From NCBI GenBank assembly GCA_017446685.1, contig JAFSQI010000035.1, forward strand, positions 28,393-92,392: a DNA stretch of 64,000 nucleotides, written 5' to 3'. Below, piece by piece: positions 1 through 10,100 of the stretch. The stretch comes from Butyrivibrio sp. Its GTDB lineage: Bacteria > Bacillota > Clostridia > Lachnospirales > Lachnospiraceae. Position 1 is the stretch's first letter, and every line of letters starts with the position of its first letter. The position numbers and the translations under genes were made by a program. The notes beneath the pieces were generated by a model. That model was not told the origin of the DNA, did not search any database, and worked only from the letters and a program-made list of their open reading frames with translations.

Positions 1-531
1 TCCCATAAGATACTGGTAAACTTCCTGATTTTTAAGCCTCCAGTTATTACAGATATTTTGAGCAATTTCCTCTGTCGGAACAGCGAAGCGAAGATCCACA
101 AGATTAACTCCTTTTTCTCTGGCTATTAATGTTGCAGTATACTCACTTTCTCCGGTTTTCTGATAGTCAGCCAGAATTGAAGCTTCGTTTCTAAGCTTCA
201 TGCTGTTAGCTTTTAAGTACTCATCAATCTGTTGCTTTATCTCAGGATTGATTCTGTTTCCAAAGAAATTCAGAGTCTCATCACCCTGCTCCGTGAGTTC
301 AAGATATGTCCTGTTTCCCATGGTTTTTTCAATGACAAGTTCTGAAGAAGCAAGCTCACTGAACACTTCCTGGAGTGTCATAAAAGTCGTATATTCTTTT
401 TCCAAAATAAAATCATAAATCTGAGATTTACTAAGAGGCACATCACATCTCTTTAACATATACAGAATTATCATTTTATATAATGTAAGATACTTTGAAC
501 TCAACTCACTCGCCTCCATCCGTTTAAACAT
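1..531 (-). CDS. DUF4364 family protein (3' end beyond the window)
   Basis: Reading leftward from an ATG at 531 gives an open frame of 177 codons that runs off the left edge of the window, so the last few residues and the stop are missing. It contains a short winged-helix-like N-terminal part (LYKMIILYMLKRCDVPLSK, then FILEKEYTTFMTLQEVFSEL) and a C-terminal part ending near NNWRLKNQEVYQYLM. This matches my memory of the DUF4364 family of Clostridia, about 170-180 residues and of unknown function, probably DNA-binding by its helix-turn-helix look. A second in-frame ATG at 519 is also possible; neither start has a strong ribosome binding site. It lies 33 bp downstream of the malic enzyme gene on the same strand. 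Confidence 0.8.
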   Translation of the reverse strand, partial: MFKRMEASELSSKYLTLYKMIILYMLKRCDVPLSKSQIYDFILEKEYTTFMTLQEVFSELASSELVIEKTMGNRTYLELTEQGDETLNFFGNRINPEIKQQIDEYLKANSMKLRNEASILADYQKTGESEYTATLIAREKGVNLVDLRFAVPTEEIAQNICNNWRLKNQEVYQYLMG

Positions 532-564
532 ATAAATCTTTTTTACTCAGCGTGAAACAAACAC

Positions 565-1719
565 TCATTCACCCATGCAGCTTTTAACTGCTGCTGATAC
601 CACATCAGCAACTCTAGGATCAAAAGCAGCCGGAAGAATATTTACATCACTTAACTCTTCATCCGGAACAAGTCCCGCAAGAGCATTCGCAGCTGCAAGT
701 TTCATTTCTTCTGTTATCTGTTTTGCACCACATTCAAGCGCTCCACGGAAAATTCCCGGGAAAACAAGAACATTATTTACCTGATTCGGGAAGTCGCTCC
801 TTCCGGTTCCAATAACGCGAACTCCTGCCTCTTTGGCAAGGTCAGGCATAATCTCAGGAACAGGATTGGCCATTGCAAACATGATTGCATCATGATTCAT
901 TTCCTGAGCCATTTCTTTTGTCACAATGCCGGGAGCAGATACTCCGACAAATATATCGGCACCTTTAAGTGCATCGGCAAGAGTACCTGTCTTCTGTTCA
1001 GGATTTGTTACATCCATCATCTTTTCCTGCATCCAGTTAAGATCATTGGAAGACTTGCTCAAGATTCCGGACTTATCGCACATTGTAACATTCTTAAAGC
1101 CATAGCGAAGAAGTAGCTTTGTGATGGCAATTCCGGCACTTCCGGCACCATTTACAACTACCTTGCAGCTAACTTTATCTTTTCCAACAACCTTAAGACC
1201 ATTGATTATACCTGCAAGAACTACGATAGCTGTACCATGCTGGTCATCATGGAACACCGGTATATCCAACTTTTCCTTGAGCCTTTCTTCTATTTCGAAA
1301 CATCTGGGTGCAGATATATCTTCCAGATTTATTCCACCAAATCCCGGTGCAAGATAAGTAACAGCTTTTATAATTTCCTCGGTATCCTGAGTGTCAAGAC
1401 ATATCGGAACTGCATTAACTCCGCCAAACTCTTTGAAAAGAACTGCCTTTCCTTCCATAACAGGCATTGCAGCATAGGGACCGATATTGCCAAGTCCAAG
1501 CACAGCACTTCCATCAGAAACAACTGCTATAGTATTAGACTTAATCGTGTACTTATATGCCAGGCTCTTGTCATTCGCAATAAGTTTGCAAGGTTCCGCA
1601 ACTCCGGGAGTATAAGCAATTGCAAGATCTTCCTTTGAATTCACTAAAGCCTTTGATTTAATTTCAAGTTTTCCCTGCCACTCTTCATGCATTTTCAGGG
1701 CTTTTTCAGCATTTGTCAT
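565..1719 (-). CDS. NAD(P)-dependent malic enzyme
   Basis: Cytoplasmic malate dehydrogenase (oxaloacetate-decarboxylating), converting malate to pyruvate, CO2 and NAD(P)H. The 384-residue length fits the short bacterial malic enzymes without the C-terminal phosphotransacetylase domain. Visible motifs are the catalytic Tyr36 in YTPGVAEP, Lys91 in GKAVLFKEFGG, the metal-binding acidic residues in NLEDISAP (133-134) and HDDQHGTA (158-159), and a Rossmann GAGSAG at 191-196. The start is supported by AAGGAG a few bases upstream. In a fermentative anaerobe it links C4 acids with pyruvate. Cofactor preference cannot be read from the sequence. Confidence 0.95.
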   Translation of the reverse strand: MTNAEKALKMHEEWQGKLEIKSKALVNSKEDLAIAYTPGVAEPCKLIANDKSLAYKYTIKSNTIAVVSDGSAVLGLGNIGPYAAMPVMEGKAVLFKEFGGVNAVPICLDTQDTEEIIKAVTYLAPGFGGINLEDISAPRCFEIEERLKEKLDIPVFHDDQHGTAIVVLAGIINGLKVVGKDKVSCKVVVNGAGSAGIAITKLLLRYGFKNVTMCDKSGILSKSSNDLNWMQEKMMDVTNPEQKTGTLADALKGADIFVGVSAPGIVTKEMAQEMNHDAIMFAMANPVPEIMPDLAKEAGVRVIGTGRSDFPNQVNNVLVFPGIFRGALECGAKQITEEMKLAAANALAGLVPDEELSDVNILPAAFDPRVADVVSAAVKSCMGE

Positions 1720-1736
1720 TGATCTGTCTCCTTTAT

Positions 1737-3539
1737 CTAAAACGTTGTTCCAACTATATCATACGCAAATGATATTACTTCATTTCGCCTGTCTGTATCA
1801 ATATATTTAAATACATTATAAATATATTTATGTTTTCCGCCATGTGACTGAAGTCCGAGCGCCAGTCCCAAAGCTGCAATTTCATCCGGAGCATCGGTCT
1901 GCCTTGAAAACATCAAAGCATCAATATATCCGTTTTTCTCCATCTTGGTATAAGCGTAAGCAAATGCCGCAGCCTGGAGTGTCTCCCCGGATGTGGAAGA
2001 ATAACCTATTTCGCTTAATATTATAGACCTTACATTGCCGGATGTATCAAGCATTTCTTCCCTTTGCATGTAATCAGTAAGAACCTCCAGATTATCCATT
2101 GAAATAACCGGAGTAGTCACACTGTGCGTAGTATATTTCGAACTCTTCCAAAACGCAGTATTTCCGTTTGGATAAGAATATGGATGCGCAGCAAGTCCCC
2201 AATCTATATTTCCGTATTCATTAATTGAAGTTGCCAGAATATCAAGGAAATCCTTGGCATCATAGTCTCCTGTTTTTTCACTATTAAGAGTCCATCTCTG
2301 ATCAATAGAAAAATAGACCTTTGCAGCAGAATTCTGGCTCTTTATCGCATTGTAAAAAACTCTGAATGCTCTGGTAAATGCAGTGGTATAAGTGCCTACA
2401 TCACAATATGTCATATAATTGTATTCACGTCTTGCATTAACCTCATTGGCAATTATCCACATACTGACATTGCCATGTCCCGAGCCTGAATATCTTCCTG
2501 CCAAAAAACTGCCAAGTGCAGCACAGGCATTCACTCCGCTTTCAGTTGCTGCATTAAACATGTAGTAAGGCGCAGTAGAACCTTTTCTTGCATCCGGATG
2601 CGTAAGATCAGGGTAAGTTGACGGGCTTGCATCATTCAAAACTATTGCAGCTACATCAATCCCCATCTTATTAAGGCGCTTAAATAAATCATCATAATTT
2701 TCTATTGCACTTTGCTTAAAATGATAAGTTACGCCGCCATACGTATAAGATATTCCACCTGATGTTGCAAGAATATGTGAAAGCGGAATATTATAAGCAC
2801 AATAACTCACATTAAGGTCAGGAAGCTCACCGATTCTAAGCGGATCAGGAAGAATTCCTTTTATCGAAGTATGTGTCATTCCACCATAGCTGTAGCCTGC
2901 ACACGCCTCAGGATTGGTAATGTATTTGGGATGACTTATTGAAACATATTTATCTTCAAGCTTAACAGCCACTGTAAACTTTGAAAAAAGCTTTGAAGTA
3001 GCTTCTCCCTTATTAAGATTAACCGTAAATGACGTATCCGTATTTTTGTATATCTTTGCCATAGGCTCAGAATCCTCAGCTATAGAGTCTTCAAATGTTG
3101 CCTCCGTAAAAAGATAATAATACTTGTCATCACTTTGAGGAATGCCCTCAGATGTAACATCTATCTGCACTTTAGAAGAATTCACTATCTTACAGCTGTT
3201 TATTGTTACAAAAGTATCTCTGTTCTCATCTGTAAGTTCTATTGTATCTGCCCTTTGAGAAAGTGACTTTGAAACAGTCTTTCCGGCTGAAACAATAGCA
3301 TCAATCACCTCGGCACTCATATACTCGGAAATGTGGTCCTGCTCAGGCAAAGATGCCTCAAAAATAGCTATATCCTGCTCTTCTTCCTGTTTAACAGGTT
3401 GCATACCAAAAATAACATATATTAATATTCCGATTACAAAAATAATAGCGCCGGCAGCAACAACGCCGCTTAGTATAACCAGCCTTTTGTTATTCCTTGC
3501 TTTTTTACCGGAATGCATTCTCTTTTTTTTCTTTTCCAT
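1737..3539 (-). CDS. Membrane-anchored DUF5722-like protein, possible glycosidase
   Basis: 600 residues. The N-terminus is very basic (MEKKKKRMHSGKKARNNKR), followed by one hydrophobic segment at about 20-45, so the bulk lies outside the cell as a signal-anchored protein. A middle beta-rich part precedes a TIM-barrel-like half carrying WIIANEVNARREYNY, WGLAAHPYSYPN and SEIGYSS. The NE pair and the later SE resemble the acid/base and nucleophile positions of clan GH-A glycosidases. I recognise it as DUF5722-like from memory; its substrate is unknown. It sits 17 bp upstream of the malic enzyme gene and 25 bp downstream of rarA, with GAGGGG as ribosome binding site. The enzymatic role is inference. 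Confidence 0.65.
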   Translation of the reverse strand: MEKKKKRMHSGKKARNNKRLVILSGVVAAGAIIFVIGILIYVIFGMQPVKQEEEQDIAIFEASLPEQDHISEYMSAEVIDAIVSAGKTVSKSLSQRADTIELTDENRDTFVTINSCKIVNSSKVQIDVTSEGIPQSDDKYYYLFTEATFEDSIAEDSEPMAKIYKNTDTSFTVNLNKGEATSKLFSKFTVAVKLEDKYVSISHPKYITNPEACAGYSYGGMTHTSIKGILPDPLRIGELPDLNVSYCAYNIPLSHILATSGGISYTYGGVTYHFKQSAIENYDDLFKRLNKMGIDVAAIVLNDASPSTYPDLTHPDARKGSTAPYYMFNAATESGVNACAALGSFLAGRYSGSGHGNVSMWIIANEVNARREYNYMTYCDVGTYTTAFTRAFRVFYNAIKSQNSAAKVYFSIDQRWTLNSEKTGDYDAKDFLDILATSINEYGNIDWGLAAHPYSYPNGNTAFWKSSKYTTHSVTTPVISMDNLEVLTDYMQREEMLDTSGNVRSIILSEIGYSSTSGETLQAAAFAYAYTKMEKNGYIDALMFSRQTDAPDEIAALGLALGLQSHGGKHKYIYNVFKYIDTDRRNEVISFAYDIVGTTF

Positions 3540-3564
3540 TTACCCCTCAGATTAAAATACCTGT

Positions 3565-4899
3565 TTATTCTTTGTTCTTATCTAACCCCTTAATTTTCTT
3601 CATGTGCTCTTTAATTCTGACCTCATATCCGTTTCCTGAAGGTCTGTAGAATTCTTTTCCGTTTAATTCATATGGCAGATACTGCTGCTCAACATAATTA
3701 TTCGGATAATCATGAGCGTATTTGTACCCGATTCCATGCCCAAGCTTTGCGGCAGATTTGTAATGTGCATCCTGTAAATGAGGTGGAATAGGCAAATTAC
3801 CTGTCTTTCTAACCGTCTCAAGTGCTTCATCAATTGCGCAGATTGAAGCGTTACTCTTTGGAGCTGTTGCTATATAGCTTGCAGCCTGTGCAAGTGTTAT
3901 CCGCGCCTCCGGCATTCCAAGTCTCTCAACTGCAAGGGAAGCTGAAACCGCCATTTGAAGCGCCATAGGATCTGCATTTCCGACATCCTCAGAAGCACAG
4001 ACCATCATTCGTCGAACAATAAATTTCGGATCCTCACCCGCATTTAGCATTCTCGCAAGATAGTATACCGCCGCATCAGGATCAGAACCTCTCATACTCT
4101 TGATAAATGCAGATATCGTATCATAATGGTTGTCACCATCTTTGTCATATCTTGCTACTTTCTTTTGTATGCACTCTTCTGCAACCTCTTTTGTAATATG
4201 GATAAGTCCGTCATCACTTCTGTTTGTCGTCAAAATGCCAAGCTCTATGGCATTGAGCGCGTGGCGGGCATCGCCATCTGCAAGGTCAGCCAGAAAATCT
4301 GCAGCGTCCGGCTCAAGCACAGCCCTGTACGCTCCCATTCCTCTTTCCTTGTCAGTAACTGCGCGATTCAAAAGAACCTTAATATCCTCGGCTGTAAGCG
4401 GTTTAAGCTCAAAAATCACTGATCTGGAAATAAGAGCCCCGTTCACCTCAAAATAAGGATTTTCAGTTGTAGCACCTATGAGGACAACCGTTCCATCCTC
4501 GACAAAAGGCAATAAATAATCCTGCTGCCCCTTATTAAACCTATGTATCTCGTCAATAAAAAGAATAGTCTTTTTGCCGTACATTCCAAGATTATCCTTG
4601 GCTTTCTGTACGACCTCTTCCATATCCTTCTTACCGGAAATAGTGGCATTAATCTGAGTAAATTCAGCCTTTGTTGTACCTGCGATAACCTTTGCAAGTG
4701 TAGTCTTACCCGTTCCGGGCGGTCCGTAAAAGATAATAGAACTTAGTTTATCTGCTGTAATAGCACGATAAAGAAGCTTGTCACGGGCAATAATATGCTG
4801 CTGTCCCACAACCTCATCGAGAGTTCTGGGACGCATTCTTGCGGCAAGCGGTGATTCCTTATCTTTATTGTTTTCTCTCATATATTCAAATAAGTCCAT
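3565..4899 (-). CDS. rarA: Replication-associated recombination protein A (RarA/MgsA AAA ATPase)
   Basis: AAA+ ATPase of the RarA/MgsA/WRNIP1 family, which acts at stalled replication forks. The 444 residues show the N-terminal PLAARMRPRTLDEVVGQ, Walker A GPPGTGKT at 59-66, Walker B LFIDEIHRF near 113-121, sensor region GATTENPYFEVN, and a C-terminal tetramerisation part with YLARMLNAGEDPKFIVRRM and YPNNYVEQQYLP. All are typical, and the length is normal. It is the middle gene of a same-strand run (radical SAM gene, rarA, DUF5722 gene, malic enzyme). The ribosome binding site is weak. Confidence 0.95.
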   Translation of the reverse strand: MDLFEYMRENNKDKESPLAARMRPRTLDEVVGQQHIIARDKLLYRAITADKLSSIIFYGPPGTGKTTLAKVIAGTTKAEFTQINATISGKKDMEEVVQKAKDNLGMYGKKTILFIDEIHRFNKGQQDYLLPFVEDGTVVLIGATTENPYFEVNGALISRSVIFELKPLTAEDIKVLLNRAVTDKERGMGAYRAVLEPDAADFLADLADGDARHALNAIELGILTTNRSDDGLIHITKEVAEECIQKKVARYDKDGDNHYDTISAFIKSMRGSDPDAAVYYLARMLNAGEDPKFIVRRMMVCASEDVGNADPMALQMAVSASLAVERLGMPEARITLAQAASYIATAPKSNASICAIDEALETVRKTGNLPIPPHLQDAHYKSAAKLGHGIGYKYAHDYPNNYVEQQYLPYELNGKEFYRPSGNGYEVRIKEHMKKIKGLDKNKE

Positions 4900-4956
4900 A
4901 GTATTTTTAGTTTACTATTTTTGGCCATAAAATGGAAGTGTTCCTTCTATCATCCT

Positions 4957-5871
4957 TTAAATCTCCCTGAATAAATCCTTTGTTTTTAAATTCAGCATAT
5001 TAAGCACACGCTTTTTATCAAGACTCCACAGCGGTTCAACCAGCAGTTTTCTTGGCCCGTCTCCCTGCATCCTGTGAACCACAGTTTTTTCCGGTAAAAG
5101 AGCTATGCACTCCGCCACAAGATCCGTATATTCCTCCATGCTCATAATATGAAATTCATTTTTGTCATCACTGCTGTTTCTTTGACTTTCCATATATTGA
5201 GAGTACATTACTGTTCCCTTTAATATCTGAAGATTCTGAATCTTTATTCCGTCAAGCACAGGATAAAGATTCGCCAGATACCTTACCGTCTCAAGCATAT
5301 CATCCCTGCTCTCCCCCGGAAGTCCCAAAATCACATGCACTATGACCGTAACACCGATTTCTTTTAATCTCTTATACGCATCTTCAAAGACCTTCAGTTC
5401 ATATCCCCTGTTCACTGCAACCGCAGTTTTTTCATGGATAGTCTGAAGTCCCAGCTCTATCCATACCGGCTTATATTTTTGAAGCTCTTTTAACATATCT
5501 ATGATTTCTTTTCCAAGACAATCAGGCCTTGTTCCGATAGAAACCGCAACTATATCATTGCGAAGCGCTGCCGCCTTATAAAGTTCCAATAACCTTTTGG
5601 GATCTCCGTAAGTATTGGTAAAAGACTGAAAATATGCAATATACTTCTTAGCATTTGTTTTAGACGATATAAGTTTTTTGGCCTCATCTATCTGTTTATC
5701 CGCAGAAAAAGAGGATGCAAACTCCCCTGAACCGCCCTCAGAACAGAAAGTGCATCCACCGGTTCCAACCGTCCCGTCTCTATTAGGGCAGGAGCACCCT
5801 GAACTTAGCGATAATCTGTATACTTTTTCTCCATATATTTTTTTAAGATAAGAAGATAATCTTTGTGGCAT
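4957..5871 (-). CDS. TIGR01212-type radical SAM protein (YhcC-like)
   Basis: 304 residues of the YhcC/TIGR01212 radical SAM family. The iron-sulphur cysteines are in CPNRDGTVGTGGCTFC (Cys28, Cys40, Cys43), an unusual long-spaced version of the radical SAM cluster motif that is typical of this family. Other family stretches are YFQSFTNTYGD, VSIGTRPDCLG, ELGLQTIHEKT and VHVILGLPGE. The family is also called Elp3-like by fold; its substrate is not established. The start has TGGAGA upstream. It is divergent from the GH5 gene, with 69 bp between the two start codons. Confidence 0.9.
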   Translation of the reverse strand: MPQRLSSYLKKIYGEKVYRLSLSSGCSCPNRDGTVGTGGCTFCSEGGSGEFASSFSADKQIDEAKKLISSKTNAKKYIAYFQSFTNTYGDPKRLLELYKAAALRNDIVAVSIGTRPDCLGKEIIDMLKELQKYKPVWIELGLQTIHEKTAVAVNRGYELKVFEDAYKRLKEIGVTVIVHVILGLPGESRDDMLETVRYLANLYPVLDGIKIQNLQILKGTVMYSQYMESQRNSSDDKNEFHIMSMEEYTDLVAECIALLPEKTVVHRMQGDGPRKLLVEPLWSLDKKRVLNMLNLKTKDLFREI

Positions 5872-5940
5872 AATTCTCCATTTAAAATGCTATAATATGA
5901 ATGTTAATGTCGTTTTTTTCTAGTATAAAAAGGTCAAATT

Positions 5941-7113
5941 ATGAAAAAGTATAAACACCTTCTAATTGCTGTAGCATGTATTATTTTAACTGTCTGTATA
6001 ATGTCTGTCGACATATTTATTATAAAAGGATTCAATAATATAAAAAAACAAATAACGCTGTCCTACACTGCTAAGGCGCAAAGCTCAAACGATTTTGCAG
6101 AATCTGAAAATCCAGATCCGGATTCATTTACCGCCACAGCTTTTATTAATAGCATGTCGGTTGGGTGGAATCTTGGCAATTCTCTTGATTCACACTATGG
6201 CGCCCCTACAGGTGATGCTAATCTTAGTCAGGAAACAATCTGGGGAAATCCAAAAGTTTCTGAAGAGCTTATAGATTATGTAAATTCCCTTGGATTTAAT
6301 ACTATCCGTATCCCCGTTTCATGGTACTATCACAGCTACAGAGATAGTTCGGGACATCTTTTTGTAAATGACCAGTGGCTTCAAAGAGTAAAAGAAGTTG
6401 TAGATTACTGCTACGCAAACGATATGTATGTGATTTTAAACTCACACCATGACGGAGATTTATTTCATACAGGAGTAAGCGAAGAAGAGTTTCAATTGGT
6501 TTCGGATAATCTTACTGATTTGTGGACACAGCTTGCTATATATTTTAACGACTATGATGATCACCTTATCTTTGAAGCCTATAATGAAGTAGATAACTAC
6601 GAAAAATACTGGTCCTTCGGGTCAAAAGCCGCCAAACAGTTAAATGAATTAAATCAGCTTTTTGTAGACACTGTACGCAGTACCGGAGGCAATAATGCCA
6701 AGCGAATTCTCATGATTCCTACACTACTGGATAACTCAGGAAAAGAATTTCTGTCTGCCTTTTCTCTTCCTAACGACACAATATCAGACAGATTGCTTGT
6801 CACAGTTCATTATTACCCGGAATACTACGATGAAACCATTGAAGAAAGACTTTCATCGCTCGAAAGCTTTTCAAAGTATATCGGCGCACCGGTAGTAATA
6901 GGCGAATGGGGCACAAAAAGTAATTATGAGCCTATCTCTTTTCGCTCTATTCATGCCTCAAATTATGTGGCAAGATGCAGTTCTCACGGAATTAAATGTA
7001 TATACTGGGACAATGGAAGCGACTATGCAATAATAAACAGAAAAAATCTCTCCTGCAATCAGGAAATGATTTCCGCAATAATGAATCCTCAAAGTTACAC
7101 GACAGGTGGATAA
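5941..7113 (+). CDS. Secreted or anchored GH5 endoglucanase
   Basis: Glycoside hydrolase family 5 beta-1,4-glucanase, 390 residues. An N-terminal hydrophobic segment at about 6-28 is either a signal peptide or a membrane anchor. The catalytic domain begins with MSVGWNLGNSLD (72-83) and carries TIRIPVSW (121-128), the His pair in NSHHDGD (169-170), the acid/base Glu216 in EAYNEVDN and the nucleophile Glu322 in VIGEWGT. The pattern GWNLGNSLD with ETIWGNPKVSEELI suggests subfamily GH5_4-like enzymes. No carbohydrate-binding module or cell-wall domain is present. It is alone on the plus strand, with a TATAAT-like box at about 5892 and a strong terminator right after the stop. It works with the cellodextrin import and phosphorolysis genes near 46-53 kb. 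Confidence 0.92.
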   Translation: MKKYKHLLIAVACIILTVCIMSVDIFIIKGFNNIKKQITLSYTAKAQSSNDFAESENPDPDSFTATAFINSMSVGWNLGNSLDSHYGAPTGDANLSQETIWGNPKVSEELIDYVNSLGFNTIRIPVSWYYHSYRDSSGHLFVNDQWLQRVKEVVDYCYANDMYVILNSHHDGDLFHTGVSEEEFQLVSDNLTDLWTQLAIYFNDYDDHLIFEAYNEVDNYEKYWSFGSKAAKQLNELNQLFVDTVRSTGGNNAKRILMIPTLLDNSGKEFLSAFSLPNDTISDRLLVTVHYYPEYYDETIEERLSSLESFSKYIGAPVVIGEWGTKSNYEPISFRSIHASNYVARCSSHGIKCIYWDNGSDYAIINRKNLSCNQEMISAIMNPQSYTTGG

Positions 7114-7120
7114 AAAAAAA

Positions 7121-7160
7121 GACATTCTCCTTATCTTTAGATTTAGAGAATGTCCTTTTT
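7121..7160. terminator. Bidirectional terminator between GH5 and amylase genes
   Basis: Arms gacattctc (7121-7129) and gagaatgtc (7146-7154) form a hairpin with a run of A on the left and a run of T on the right. It can therefore stop transcription of both convergent genes (GH5 ending at 7113 and amylase ending at 7166). Confidence 0.85.
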
Positions 7161-7165
7161 ATTTT

Positions 7166-10100
7166 TTATTTTATCAGAACTCCATTTTCGTCAAAGGTGT
7201 ACTTTACTCCCCACTTTGTCATAGTTGCCGAAACCACCATATGCCCATCTGCGTTAAAATAGTGCTTACCGTCATCCATCGTTACAAAGCTGCTCTTCAC
7301 CATTGCTCCATTTGCCTTGAAATAATAGGTGTATCCATTATCATTTACAAGTGTGTCTTTTGCCTGAATACCATTTTCATAAAAGTAGTAAGTAACTCCC
7401 CACTTTGTCATGAAGCCTGTAGTCATCGTTCCGTCACTCTTGAAATAATAAGTATCTCCATCAATTGTAACGTAATTACTCTTTACCATTGCACCATTTT
7501 CCTTAAAGAAATATGTATTTCCCTTAATGGTGTTAAGGCCTGTCAGCTTCTTTCCATCTGTAGTCACAAAAGAAGTAACTCCCCAACGTGTTACAAACTC
7601 GCCCTCAGGCTCTTTATTTTCAGGATTATATCCAAGGAAGTCATACACATCCTCCTTGCTGGCAAAGCTGTCTGTGCTGCTTGTAACAAAGTAGTTTTTA
7701 TCGCTTGTGATGTTTCTGTTGTCTGAAAGCTGTTGACCATTGTTATTATTATTGAAAATGTATGTGAGCGTTCCTGTATTAATTGCTTTTGTAGGAACAT
7801 CTGCGCTGTACCAATTTGTTCCTTCTTCTCTTTTCATAACCTTTCCTGGCCAGTTTCCAACAAGGTTATTGTACTCTCCGCTATTTCCGCCATATACATA
7901 AAGAGCTACATTTTCCCAAGAAGAATCATCTGCATTTTCATTATAAAAATATACTGTAGTATAGCTTACATCTTCACCTGTTGATATCTCTGCAAGAGCC
8001 TCTTTCTTAGTGCCGTACTTCTGATAAGTGATTCCGTTATGCAAAATATATCTATACTTCATATCAGAAATTTTCATATCAGAAGTCTGTTTTCCATTAT
8101 TTCCGTTATTAAAAATAATATTCAGATCATCACCGGCTCCTGCTGGAAGTACAACTTTGTACCAGCCATCCGCCTCCTGTGAAAGTTCCTGCCCCGGCCA
8201 TTCTCCGAAGCTTGTTGCCCCCCATGTGTAAACGCAGACCTTATCCCAACCTTCTGTATTATAAAAATATACTGTTGTGAAACTTCCGGATACCCCCAGC
8301 TCTTCTTCTGCAGAGCTCTTATCACTATATCTTTTCACAACCAGCTGATCACCTGAATTCTCAGCATCTACTGCAAAATAAATATCCTTGTCATCAGGTG
8401 TGATTCCCTCAATATTTACTGTCTGTTTACCTTCTCCATTATTAAATATGACACTAAAGTCACTTATCTCGGATTTTGTCTTTACGCTCGCCTTCCACCA
8501 ACCGGCACCTTCATTTTGTGCAGACATACCAGGCCATCCGCCAAAGAGCTGCTCTCCACCATAGAGCCATCCATAAACATTTACAGTATCCCATCCCTCT
8601 GTGTTAAAGAAATATACAGGATAGGTGTGGATTCCGATACCTTTTTCAGCTTCTTCCTTTGAAAAATAGAGTGTAGAATCTTCCGCTGTAACAAAAGTTC
8701 CGCTTCCATTTCCTATTTCATAAACAGGTGAAACTGCGCTTTTGTCTGCATTCTCGAATACGATAGAAAACTCATCATCAAGTACAGTTACCCAGTACCA
8801 GCCATCATTGTCATTTATAGAAGCAATTGTCTCATCACTTCCATCTACTCTTGCAACAACGCTGTCCCAGCTCTGTGAATTGTAGAAAGAAACTACAGTA
8901 CCTGCGCCTTCTGTTCTGTCAGTCAACACCACTACAGACATTGCGGATACAGCTCCATAGAGAACTCCATCTTTTACAAGAAAAGTGTTATTACTTCCTT
9001 CTACCTGATCGTAGTAAACGCCATCTTCCAAAACCGTCCCGGCACTAATAGTTGCTGTCTGTGAACTCTCATTTATAATCACAGCTCCCTGAACATCACT
9101 TCCCTTTCTCTCAACCATTATGGTCTGTACATTGCCTCCGGGATTTGAAATGACTTCATCAGCATTCTGCATTTTCTGACGGAAAAGATTGACTGCCTTT
9201 ACTTCAGGTGCCTTATAAATGTCGCTTCCAGCCTCTCCAATAAGATTATCACCATATGGATTTTCTGCTGAACTATTATTAGGTCTTGAGAAGAAAAGAG
9301 GCGTTCCGTCTTTTCTTGCTGCAATATAGGCCCAGCCAAGTATTAACTGTTTATCATCAATCGTCTTCCAGCTGCTCTCACTGTCATTCATGTAATTGTC
9401 ATGTGACTCAACCCAGGTAACAAGCTTTTCTGTATCTGCTGTATAGGTTCTGTCACCTATCGTTTCATCATAAATCTGATAGTCTGTTATTCGGGAAGCT
9501 GTCAGATCTTTTGACGAAAGAGCTGAGCGAATACTTCCGCCATAATTGCTGGCAGTTGTTCCTCCAATATACTCCTGATAAGAAGCAAGTCTGTCATTTG
9601 TTCCCTGAAGAACTTCTCCATATACAAAAAGCTCATCATAGCTCTTTGTACCAACTTCTTCAGAATACTCATCCAAAGCTTCCTTCATGTTTGGATAAAA
9701 ACTGTTTCTGTCCTCATTTCCGGCATAATCACCAGGAACAGGATCATCAGGAAGGGAAATGTGCTTGGCAGTATCTATTCTGAATCCGTCCGCACCAAGA
9801 TAAACACAGTCCTTTAAGAATTCATAAAAATACTCCTGAAATTCTATATTCTCAGTATCAACATCAGGAAGTCCGCCCATTTCATAATATGTAAGTTCAA
9901 GCCTGTCAACATATCCACCTGCAGTCTTACCTGTTGTGTGATAAAGATTCTCCACACCTCCAACAGCTTCTTTTAACGCATCAGAAACATAGTCTGCTGA
10001 AACTGTTGTGTGATTAGGAAGAATATCTACAATAACGGCAATACCATATTCGTCTGCAACATCACACATATGCTTGAACTCGTCGCGACTTCCAAGCTGG

